DNA of 64,000 bases from Cryptomeria japonica (Eukaryota; Streptophyta; Pinopsida; Cupressales; Cupressaceae), in contig NC_081414.1 in NCBI RefSeq assembly GCF_030272615.1, positions 908,121,009 through 908,185,008 on the forward strand, in the 5' to 3' direction. Every line of letters begins with the position of its first letter. Within the stretch, counting starts at the first letter, position 1. The translations under genes and the position numbers were made by a program. This document shows positions 34,201-43,444 of the stretch, piece after piece. A model generated the notes under the pieces. That model saw only the letters and a list, made by a program, of their open reading frames with translations, searched no databases and was not told where the DNA came from.

Positions 34201-34316
34201 GAAGTGCAAAGGGATTTGGTCTTCGACCATTCCTGTTCATTGGCCAAGGCTGATTGGATTTCCTAAGGAGTTGGCAAGTCTTTGGGTTTTCCAATCTATG
34301 GTTTTGGGCACCAACA
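31249..34316 (+). mobile_element. Solo LTR, about 3.07 kb, in copia protease region
   Basis: The plus strand runs from TAAAATTATCC to GGGCACCAACA. On the minus strand it starts TGTTGGTGCCC and ends TTTTA (terminal CA decayed to TA). Flanks GGAACC (31243-31248) and GGACCC (34317-34322) form an imperfect TSD, and the copia protease frame continues across it. It is AT-rich with recurring ATTAGGGTWAA words and no protein domain. A TATA-like TATTTATAGG near 33400 and a tail at 34160-34230 similar to the giant-LTR U5 suggest plus-strand transcription and kinship with those LTRs. The orientation is therefore inferred. Confidence 0.65.
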
Positions 34317-34322
34317 GGACCC

Positions 34323-35450
34323 TCTACCTTTGACCATGCATGGTGCATCATTTCCAAAGTGAACCACACCACCATCATACTCCTCCAAGGATAGAAACTT
34401 GCTCTGGTCACTAGTCATATGGTGAGAACAACCACTATCAATGATCCACTCATTGGAATTATCAAACCAGGAGACAAGAGCCTTCTTGTCTGACACATCT
34501 TCCTTGACAACAACAAACACAATATCTTCATTTTCTTCATCCTCTAATTCTTCATCTGTGGCACCTTCATCAACTGCCACAAAATAGTTTCTCTAGTTTC
34601 CTCCTTTGAATTTCTTGAACCTTTCCAGTTTGTCCTTGTTGTCACCATTAGGACAATTTACAGCAATATGTCCTATCCGGTTGCAAGAAAAGCATTTCAA
34701 AGGTAACTTACCTTTGTATTTTTCAGTTCCTTTAGGAAGTTTCCTGGCAAGGAGAGATTCAAATGCCATCAAAATCTCCTCATCATCCATTTCTTTGCTC
34801 TATCTTGGTTCACCACTAGTGCTAGCTTCTTTTCCTTTTTTGGATGGTATAGCAGAAGCTTTAAAAGCTGATTCAGTCTTTTGAACACTGCCATCAAAAC
34901 TATTTAGCTCATAGGCTGTCAACTTTGCTATGATGGAGTCTAAGGATACCTTAGTCTTGTCTATTGATCTCAGCTCCTGAATAGCAGCAACCCTTATTGC
35001 ATAGACTGGCAATAGGGATCTTAGGACTTTTCTTACCACAGTGGCATCTTCTATTTTACCACCTACACTCTTGATATCTCCAACAATGGTTTTGATCCTT
35101 ATTCCATACTATTGAATGGTCTCACCTTCAACCATCCATATATCTTCAAACTTCCCTGTAAGGCTTTCTTCCTTAGCCTATTTTACATGCTCATCACCGC
35201 CATAGATATTTTCAAGAGTATCCCATACATCTTTCAGATTTACCTTATCCTGAACATCAATAAACTCAATGTCAGATAAACTACTAATTAGGGCTTCCAT
35301 GACTTGCCCATTCTCTCGCATCTCTCTCTTTTGGTCATAAGTAAGGGTACTGGTAGGAGCAACATAGATAGTCTCAACATAGCTCCAATGTTGAGCACCC
35401 ATTCTTTTGATGAATATCTTCATTATGTCTTTCCATATACTAAAAATTTT
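34323..35450 (-). pseudogene. Copia Gag and protease (minus element)
   Basis: The frame from 35423 (MKIFIKRMGAQHW) includes gag core sequence (QVMEALISSLSD and LKDVWDTLENIYG), the knuckle CFSCNRIGHIAVNC near 34670-34710, an acidic linker, and the protease motif WIIDSGCSHHMTSDQSKF near 34420-34455. Four in-frame TAG codons are present and no frameshift is seen over this part. The N-terminus, shifted by one base, includes GPKFNREN. Confidence 0.85.
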
Positions 35451-35541
35451 CTCTGTTAAACTTTGGACCTTCCCTCTTCATCATTAGACTGGGATCTTTA
35501 CCTCAAGCGGTTAAGCTTATAGCACAAAGGACCTGGAGAAT

Positions 35542-35553
35542 GCTCTGATACCA
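35542..35553 (-). promoter_or_regulatory. Primer binding site (tRNA-iMet type), minus copia
   Basis: The plus strand GCTCTGATACCA is the reverse complement of TGGTATCAGAGC. It lies 2 bp from the LTR at 35556. Confidence 0.9.
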
Positions 35554-35555
35554 AT

Positions 35556-37035
35556 TGATAACTTAATGATGAGTGAATAGTACCAAAATGGTACTGAGAG
35601 GGGGGGGTGAATCAGTACAGACAAAAATACAGTCCAAAACTAGTTTGACAGCAGACACTTCAAATGACTAGCAGACAGTGACACCGGTTTGAAATAGAGT
35701 GCAACCGGTAAAGCTAAGAATGTCCGAGACAAGCATTAACCAGTTACTCACTTAGCTTTTCACTCAATCTCAAGACTACACTACCATTTCACCCTTATGC
35801 ATAAACAGGTAATCTATCATCAGATCATAATAACAGCTAGTTCAACATGTTTTATTGACAGGCATAAAACACAAAACCATCATATGCTTGACAGACAATA
35901 GCAAAGCATCACACATGACACACATATTTTTCACATGGAAACCCAACTGGGAAAAACACGGTGGGGATGAATACCCACAAGCTATTTTTGAACTCTTTAG
36001 AAGTCCACTCTATTAGGAGCCTTGTCCGGTTAGAGACATTACAAAAGGTTCTGCTAGGAACCGATCCTGTTAGAGATCACCCGGTTAAGAGATGGCTATA
36101 ATACCCGGTTAAGGGTTAAACCCTGTTAAAGGTTACCTTGTTAGAGGATTTCAAGAACTCAATAGCTAAAGGGTTCTGAACTCAGTAGCTTTGAGTTACC
36201 TTGTTAAAGGATTTTCAGCAAGCCAGTTAAGGCTACCCTGGTAAGGGATTTTTCAACTGTTGAGGTGGTTAAAGATCAACAGGTATTACAATGATCTAGT
36301 AATAGCACTCAATGCCAATGCAAATCCTCTTAAGCTCCTCTTCACCTTCTGCACTTACACTCTGTAGGTATCACTTCTCTCCTTTTGGTCTGGCAAGAAT
36401 CACGTATCCCTTCTCTTGGATACACACACACACAACTTTTCCCAACAACCTTAGAAAGAGACACAACATCAACCCTATAGGAAAATAGATAGGCTAGTAG
36501 CATAAACCCTAAACCCTAAACCTATTAGGTTAAGGAATTCAAATGGTTCAATCCTTACCATTGAGCGCACTACATTAAATGCAACAGATCTTGATCCAAA
36601 CTCAAGACATTCTCCATCATCCATTTCCATCGATTTTATGGCGACTAATAATCTATCACATGTTATCACTATTTTATAGACTTCACACATTCCCGAGGTA
36701 GATCGGAATAATCTCCCTCATGCAAAATCCTTCACGCACTCAGGCCTGCATGGCAACATGATCTGTTCTTCTTTACAATGCTAACTCATCACACAATATC
36801 ATCGATTGAGCCACATAGGATTGAAGCACATCAACCAAAAACCCTAAATTTGAGACTACCAACTGGTAGCCATACAATACTTCCATATGTCGGTTCATCA
36901 TGAACAAGCACACCGCTTCACTTTGGCACAAATGTCGATTCTCACATATGTCGGTTCACACCTCTTCATCATATTGACATCAATGACAACATACAATGTC
37001 ATTATGTCCTCATACTAGTTCACATAATTCCAACA
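35556..37035 (-). repeat. 5' LTR of minus copia (1,480 bp)
   Basis: The plus strand begins TGATAACTTAATGATGAG and ends ATAATTCCAACA. It contains a G run (GAGAGGGGGGGTGAATCAG) near the PBS end, matching the C-run seen in the other copia LTRs. A stretch at 36020-36280 has degenerate GGTTARAG repeats. A short CCCTAAA run near 36505 is likely incidental. Confidence 0.8.
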
Positions 37036-38851
37036 AAAACTACTACATATAGATCCCATAAGTGCAGATGGTGAGAGGTTTGTGGTGCAAGAGCACCTAT
37101 GGAGCACCTATGAAGACCTAAGGAGGCAAGGTGCACTAGGGTCATTGATAGGCCCTCATGAATAATTAATGATTAATGAATTCTAAAAGGAATTTAAGGT
37201 ATTAAAACAATGTAATCATGGCCATTAGAGCCAATAAATGCAATGAAATGTAATGAAAAGGTCAAAAAGTGTAAAATTGTCAAAATTGGCAATTAGGCCT
37301 AGAAAGGGCTAAAATTGGGTTTTGAAGGGTAGAATAGGTTTGTGAGGAATAAAACATGTTTGAAATGTGTATAAGGTCATATTAAGACCATTTTTTTGTG
37401 CTGGTAGAGTTAGGATTCCAAGTTGGTCATGTTGACAACTTTGTTTGTCAAATGACAACTTTTGAGAGCAACTTTTTATTGTCAAAAATGCAAAAAATGA
37501 CAAAAATAGGTGGTTAGAGGTAGTTGGGTGGTTATGGTTCGGTCTTGAAGGCCAAAAGTGTTATAAAAGGTTGTAAAACAATGATATTGAGAGATAAGGT
37601 GAGTGTATGGTCGAAGACAATCATTTGGAGCAATAAAAACCATATTTTCATGTGCAAAACAAAAAAAAAACGGTGCCATTTTTTTTTTGCACATGAAAAT
37701 ATGGTTTTTATTGCTCCAAATGATTGTCTTCGACCATACACTCACCTTATCTCTCAATATCATTGGTTTAAAACCTTTTATAGCACTTTTTTCCTTCAAG
37801 ACCAAACCATAACCACCCAACTACCTCTAACCACCTATTTTTGTCATTTTTTGCATTTTTGACAATAAAAGTTGCTCTCAAAAGTTGTCATTTGACAAAC
37901 AAAGTTGTCAACATGACCAACTTGGACTCCTAACTCTACCAACACACAAAAATGGTCTTAATATGACCTTATAAACATTTCAAACATGTTTTATTCCTCA
38001 CAAACCTATACTACCCTTCAAAATCCAATTTTAGCCCTTTCTAGGCCTAATTGCCAATTTTGACAATTTTACACTTTTTAACCTTTTCATTACATTTATT
38101 GGCTCTAATGGCCATGATTACATTGTTTTAAGACCTTAAAGTCCTTTTAAAATTCATTAATCATTGATTATTCATGAGGGCCTATCAATGACCCTAGTGC
38201 ACCTTGCCTCCATAGGTCTTCATAGGTGCTCCATAGGTGCTCCTGCACCAGTTTGTTGAAGCCATAAAAGAAGTTCATGAGAAGGTCAAAATACAACTTC
38301 AAAAGTCATCAGAAAAATACAAAGAACATGCAGATTAGAAAAGGAGAGAGGTATAGTTTCAAGTTGGAGATTTGGTTTGGGCAAATTTGAAGAAGGAAAG
38401 GTTACCCAAGGGAAAACACACTAAGCTCATGCAAAGGAAAGTAGGACCATGTCAAATCTTGAAGAATTTTGGCACCAATGCTTATGTAATTCAATTACCA
38501 TCAGACCTTGGCATATCTCCTATTTTTAATGTTTGTGATCTAACTCCTTTTAAAGGTGACTCTAATGTAGGTAACTCATAGTAGATCCTAGAAGAAGCAA
38601 CATATATAGATTTTACCAAACATGAGCCACCTAAACTTGCAAAAGTGTTGGACACCAAGATTGTAAAGAAGACCAGGAACAATGAGTATAAACAATACTT
38701 GGTCAAATGGAGAGGAAAACTAGACTTTCAAGCCATTTGGTTGGATGAAGATCACATCAAGAAGCATGGCACCACATTAAATGACCTCATCTCAAGTGGA
38801 CTTGAGATTCATTCAGCCCAAGAGTATGGTGCAGGAGAACCTAATGACTAA
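37036..38851 (+). pseudogene. Chromovirus integrase C-terminus and chromodomain
   Basis: The frame covers 37036-37082, is interrupted by the foldback element (37083-38250), and continues in the same frame from 38256 when one TSD is dropped. It includes the gypsy integrase tail (GDLVWANLKKERLPKGKHTK and GPCQILKNFGTNAYVIQLP), tandem TAG codons near 38579, and a C-terminal chromodomain (KQYLVKWRGKLDFQAIWLDE). The chromodomain defines chromoviruses and steers integration to chromatin marks. The end is at 38851. Protease to integrase core is missing here, displaced by the copia insertion. Confidence 0.88.
37083..38250. mobile_element. Foldback element: 1,168-bp near-perfect inverted repeat
   Basis: The left arm (37083 to about 37670) is repeated in reverse complement as the right arm (about 37679-38250) with few mismatches. 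The apex is A-run, CGGTGCCAT, T-run. Termini are TGGTGCA and TGCACCA, and a 5-bp direct repeat GTTTG flanks it (37078-37082 and 38251-38255). Removing it restores the chromovirus frame exactly. It has no coding capacity. Both strands show mirror-image spurious frames. Confidence 0.92.
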
Positions 38852-39256
38852 GATAATAAGAGCAATAAAGGCTAAATGACACACGTGAGAAAAGGACACA
38901 CATGAGAATGTGACCTTTCAATCTATGTAATAGGGTAGTCTTGTTTGTTTGATGTTTGATTTGTTTGTATTAAACCCCACCTTGTTACCCAATGACATGG
39001 ATTTGGAAAATTGATAAGACACCATGGGAATATGGGCCTAGTGATATTTGGTTGAATATTTTTCTAGGTGTTTATGTGTTGGAGATGTCTTAGAAAGGTT
39101 TAATGTCAAAAGTTGCTCAAACTTGACAACTTTTAATGACAACTTTTGGTTACAAATAGAAACTTCTTTCCAATGGTCACCTCGGTTATAAAGGTGGTTG
39201 ACAACCATTGAGGAAGGTATAAAATGTCATCCCCAATCATCATTGATGTTGAGACA

Positions 39257-39328
39257 TGGACCAGCTAGGACGCGAACCTAGGACCTTCCATATGTTGCTG
39301 GAGTGCTCTACCACTGAGCTACTGGCCC
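39257..39328 (-). other. tRNA-like unit in TRIM 3' LTR
   Basis: The 72-nt minus-strand unit has acceptor halves GGGCCAG and CTGGTCC (7 pairs with one G-U) plus a terminal A. The D arm is GCTC-AGTGGTA-GAGC, and the T arm is CTAGG-TTCGCGT-CCTAG with five pairs. The A box TAGCTCAGTGG (39321-39311) fits the pol III consensus. The B box GGTTCGCGTCC (39278-39268) differs at one base. The anticodon loop lacks U33 and its stem is weak, so it is not a working tRNA gene. Confidence 0.85.
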
Positions 39329-39455
39329 CTCTTGGACCAGTCTATCATCGATCCAGGTGTAGCTTATTTCCAACACCAACACCCCCCCTTAAGCCACACC
39401 TCTCATGTTCTTGGGGCTCCTAGCTTGGACCTAGCTCTGATACCATGTTGAGACA

Positions 39456-39527
39456 TGGACCAGCTAGGACGCGAACCTAGGACATTCCATATGCTACTAG
39501 AGTGCTCTTCCACTAAGCTACTAGCCC
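39456..39527 (-). other. tRNA-like unit in TRIM 5' LTR
   Basis: This is the second 72-nt copy, with A box TAGCTTAGTGG (39520-39510) and the same B box GGTTCGCGTCC (39477-39467). The T stem is intact, and acceptor pairing is kept with one extra wobble. Differences from the other copy cluster in the anticodon and D arms. Confidence 0.85.
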
Positions 39528-40686
39528 CTCTTGGACCAGTCCATCATCGGTCCAGGTGTGGCTTATTTCCAACACCAATAATTGACAAGGAGAGAATAAG
39601 GGGAGAATGACTTTGTAAACTTTGGCATCATTGAAGTAATAGATTTATGAGAATTTCCTGCAATTGTTATTCTATGTGGTGTACCATACTGTACGATCAT
39701 TTTGAATTGGGAAAATAGTGGGATGTGTTAGATTGGCCAATCACCTTTAAAATGCATCAAGTTTGAGGTTCTAATTCGCCGAGACAAGGAAGAAATCAAA
39801 AAATTTCTGGAAGTAGTCTAGACTTGATAGTTTTGTCTAGGGTTTTGAAAAGAAATGGCCTTACCTTGCTGATCCTTCATTGGTGGTTCACAGCCTTGAA
39901 GGGGATGAAAGCATGGCCAATGTATTTTAGGATTTTAAAGTCCTTTTACAGGTTAGGACTAGTTGGAGGTGAGTGTTTGATGCATTAAGGTGGGAACCTC
40001 CATGTGGCCACCGACAAGTGTAATCAAACAGGTCTCACATTAGGGGTTAAAAGTTCTGATCATCACCTGAGACTTAGGAATTGGTGCATTTGAAATGTCT
40101 TAAGAGTATTCCTTGAGTTTTTTTTTTGAGTTAAAGTTTGTGTCTACACACTCCTTTGTAAAATAGGCCTAATTAGGCTATACCGGTCTCCTAACCAAGT
40201 AGGGTTTTGATTCTTGTGTTCCCTACTAGTAAGAACACTTAGGATATGTTTTGTAACTCCCAAAAGGGTATCCAAATCTGGGATTTTTTGTTTGGTATTT
40301 TGGAGAAGTAAAGAGTTAAGTGTAGAAAATAGGTCTGGTAGGGCTACTAGGTTTTGTAGACCTTGCTACAGTAGTTACCCAAACTGGTAGAAGGAACCTG
40401 AATAACATGATTGAAGGGGGTCTCCCTAACCTATGGGACTTCTAATAAAACCTTAAATAGCCATTTTTGCATTTGAGAGGGGACCAAACCATTGTTGACC
40501 ATGGAGACCTTGTACCGGTCAATGAAAGAGATCTTGTAACGACGGCCTTTTGTTTGGGAAGAAAGGGATGTGGGACTTGTCAAACAGATATTCCTTAACC
40601 CTTGAGAGTGTTGTGTGATTGCTAGGGTCCTTGGTGTGTTCTTGGATTAGGGGAACATATCCTATACTGGTACCGAGACCTTTGCA

Positions 40687-42118
40687 TCACATATATTATT
40701 TGCAGAGCATGAAATGTCTGGAAGACATGACAAATAATAAAAGAAGGAAATTAAAACTACATGCTATTAAATATGCCATTGTTAATGGGAAGCTCTGGTG
40801 GAGGAATAGTGATGGTGTGATGTTAAAGTGTGTGGACCAGGATCAAGCTCAAAAGTTGTTGTCTAAATTACATAGTGGAGTTTGTGGAGGGCATTATATG
40901 GCCAAAACAACTGCACACAAAGCATTAAGAGATAGGTTCTGGTGGCCAACAATTTTCAAAGATGTGCACCAACTAGTCAAGAAGTGTGACCCATGCTAGA
41001 GATTTTGAGGAAAATTAATTTTTTTAGGAAATCTACCATTAAGACCTGTGAATGTGTAAGCTCCATTTCAGAAGTGGGGTGTAGATAGTATTGGAGAGAT
41101 AGCATGCAAATATAGTAGTGTTCACTCTTGGATTTTAGTGGCCACTAACTATTTCACTTAGTGGGTTGAAGATATACCCAATAGAAAAGAAACAAGTAAG
41201 GTGGTAATTGATTTCTTTACAAATAATATATTGACCACATTTAAATGTCTAGAGAGGATAGTCTCTAATAATGCAATGAGTTTTAGGTCAAAAGAATATG
41301 AAAACTTATGCAACAAATATGGTATCTAGATCTCCTATTCATCACCTTACCACCCACAAGGAAATGGGCAAGCTAAATCCATCAACAAAATTTTGATGAA
41401 GATCATTAAACGAGTCCTAGAAAAGAATAAAAAAGCTTGGGATTCAAAGCTAAGATTAGCAATTTGGGCAGATAGGGTAACAATCAAGAAATCAATTGGA
41501 TGTGCACCTTTTGATTTGGTGTATTGTATGCGTGCAAGGTTACCCCAAAATAATCTAATGGAGATTTATAAGTTTGTCCAAACTTATAAAAATGATATAG
41601 ATGATGATATGTAGTTGAGAAATGAGGCTTTAATGGAATTAGATGAAGCTATAAGAGAAGCCAGTACCAAAAATACAAAGCTATAGATGTAAGTTAAAAA
41701 CTTGTATGATAAAAGAGGAACTGCAAGGATTTTTCAAGTTGATGATTTGGTTCTGATGTGGAATACTAGAATAGAGGATAAGGGAAAACATGGCAAGTTT
41801 GATGCCATTTGTTTGGGCCCATAACTAATTCAAAGCAAAGCAAACAGGGAGAAGATTCTTATATTCTCTAGGATATACATGGTGATACTCTTTAATTTCC
41901 TATTCATGGACAATTCTTGAAGTTCTAGTTTTCTTGAAAGTAGTTATTTTTCCATGAGAATTAGTCAGGTTTTGTATATATTAGTGTAGTTTCCTTTCAG
42001 TTGAAGTTACCCTATCCAGGTAGTTTATTTTTGGTCTGCTTTGTAAGTGGTATGCTTCACCCAAAATTCTGATTTCTCATCTCATTCCTATAAAATGAAC
42101 ATCCCCAACTAGAGCCAC
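40687..42118 (+). pseudogene. Integrase and 3' end of an upstream Tat-like gypsy copy (A)
   Basis: Closely similar to 54636-56033. It contains the zinc region LHSGVCGGHYMAKTTAHKAL...VKKCDPC and an integrase core where two catalytic residues are altered: SNNAMSF replaces SDNALSF, and NGQAKS replaces NGQAES. Several TAG codons are present. After the pol stop near 41930 the 3' untranslated stretch matches 55855-56033 and leads directly into the LTR at 42119, without the 1.3-kb module present in copy B. Confidence 0.85.
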
Positions 42119-42538
42119 TGATAGGACCTAAAATTACGTTTTGCAAAATTTTAGGTCATCCTGGTTTTGTTTTGCCCTCTATTAATTTTTGAGGGTTTAG
42201 GGCCTTAGGGGTTGTGTCTTGTCTTGACTAAGTCTTGGTATAAAAGAAAATCTTCAGTCCTTTTTATATTTTGTCATTGCCTTTTTTCTCACTTAAGGCT
42301 GAGGGTTCCACTTTGTTGGCAGGGACATTTTGTTCCCTAAACAATAAGTCATGTTAGACCGGTCTATGAGATGATTTCCCTAAGTTGCAAAATTTTTCCC
42401 CATGACTAGTCTCCCTTTAAATATTTGTGCCCGCGCTTATATTTTCCTAAGTCTGAAAATCCTAAGTATTTCAGTGGGTTGTTAAATACAGAATGAATCT
42501 GATAGTTTGCGCTTCCCCATGATAAAAGATGTGAGGAT

Positions 42539-42545
42539 TATAAAG
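42539..42545 (+). promoter_or_regulatory. TATA box of giant LTR
   Basis: GGATTATAAAGAC is conserved in the 3' copy (57766-57772) although flanking bases differ. It lies about 420 bp into the LTR and 900 bp upstream of the reading frame, consistent with a transcript that carries the LTR-encoded protein near its 5' end. Confidence 0.55.
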
Positions 42546-43444
42546 ACCACGACGGTTGGCAGTATATCCGATCAAATTTTTGTGTTACCAGTTCTCAGAT
42601 AGTAAAGGTCGGTTTACTAATAGATTTATGAATTTTCACGTTCTCAAAATGAAGATGATCTTATGTCCTAAGGTAAAAGGTGTCCAATTTTTAACTCTGG
42701 AGGAGTTAACGGGCATTGTGCAAAGCAATAAATAGTGAACAGATTTGATGGTTCTCCGTGTCCTTGGAATGGAAGTTGCAAGGAAGTTAGGAACCATGGC
42801 ACCGTGAGATGATGCCACGTGTCCTAGGCTGACGCAGAAGACCTAGGTGGGGCCGCTGATGGAGTTTGGTCAAAAGATGATGTGGTGCTGATTAGTCATG
42901 ATTTTGTGGGTCCATTGATATAGATATAAATTCAAGTGTTGCCTCAACAAAGAATGATCATTGGATTTTCCAACTTGGAAGATGATCGACGAGCATGTTT
43001 TAAACTTTTTTAAATGCAAGTTAGGAGCCTTTTTTTCGCTCATGCGAGTAGTAATGGCAGATGAGACATTTGCGTTCTTTTCCAAGCAGTAATTAAAAAC
43101 TCTTAAAAGGTTTTTCTTCATTCACACATGATTTATAGCAATCCAAAAGGTTTTCCTGCTACTGAAGAAGGTTGAAACGACTCTCTGCAACACATAATTA
43201 TCATCTCTCTAGTGAAAATCAAAATAGTAAGTTTATCTAAGCCCTTCATCCATTCTTGAAACAAATTGATGTTATAAATTGTGTCTGAAGTTGTAAGAAG
43301 AGAATTCAATTTTTTCTAGGGTTAAGTGCTAGACAAAGAGTAGTGAAATTTGTTTGAATTACTCTGGTAATTTAAAATATCATACTAGCCCTAGTTTTTT
43401 ATTCCTGAATTTGGAGTTATAGTATAAAACTCTAGTTGAAAAAT

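Larger units (their letters stand above)
30258..37035 (-). mobile_element. Ty1/copia element, 3' part missing
   Basis: On the minus strand: 5' LTR (37035-35556), iMet PBS (35553-35542), gag, zinc knuckle, protease, then a solo LTR insertion (31249-34316), then integrase up to about 30258, where the giant LTR begins. RT, RNase H and the 3' LTR are displaced beyond that insertion. It lies inside chromovirus integrase sequence, which resumes in frame at 37036. The copy is dead: four in-frame TAG codons in gag-protease and a frameshift in integrase. Confidence 0.85.
39247..39580 (-). mobile_element. Complete TRIM (334 bp) with tRNA-like LTRs, TSD ATTGA
   Basis: Two 135-bp LTRs (39247-39381 and 39446-39580, about 91% identical by eye) flank a 64-bp interior. 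On the minus strand the interior has the PBS TGGTATCAGAGC (39445-39434) right after the 5' LTR and the polypurine tract AAGGGGGGG (39390-39382) right before the 3' LTR. ATTGA is duplicated at 39242-39246 and 39581-39585. There is no coding capacity. Each LTR contains a 72-nt tRNA-like unit. This fits a terminal-repeat retrotransposon in miniature (TRIM) in every structural feature. Confidence 0.93.
38852..40686 (+). repeat. Probable 3' LTR of chromovirus with TRIM insertion
   Basis: Non-coding sequence after the chromodomain stop extends to about 40686, where pol of an unrelated gypsy copy begins abruptly. The position and the ending GCATCACA suit a 3' LTR inserted into that pol. I could not fix the LTR start or a polypurine tract. 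A TRIM (39247-39580) interrupts it. No genes are seen. Confidence 0.45.

Noticed and set aside
36500-36535. Interstitial telomere repeat (CCCTAAA)
   Set aside because: Only two or three units are present within a copia LTR, which can occur by chance in AT-rich sequence.
37482-37862. Two mirror-image open frames of 112 codons on opposite strands
   Set aside because: They are the two arms of the foldback palindrome read on opposite strands. Nothing in them resembles a protein domain.
39257-39527. Two functional tRNA genes
   Set aside because: The anticodon loops lack U33, the anticodon stems are poor, and both copies lie inside the LTRs of a TRIM with its own PBS, polypurine tract and TSD.
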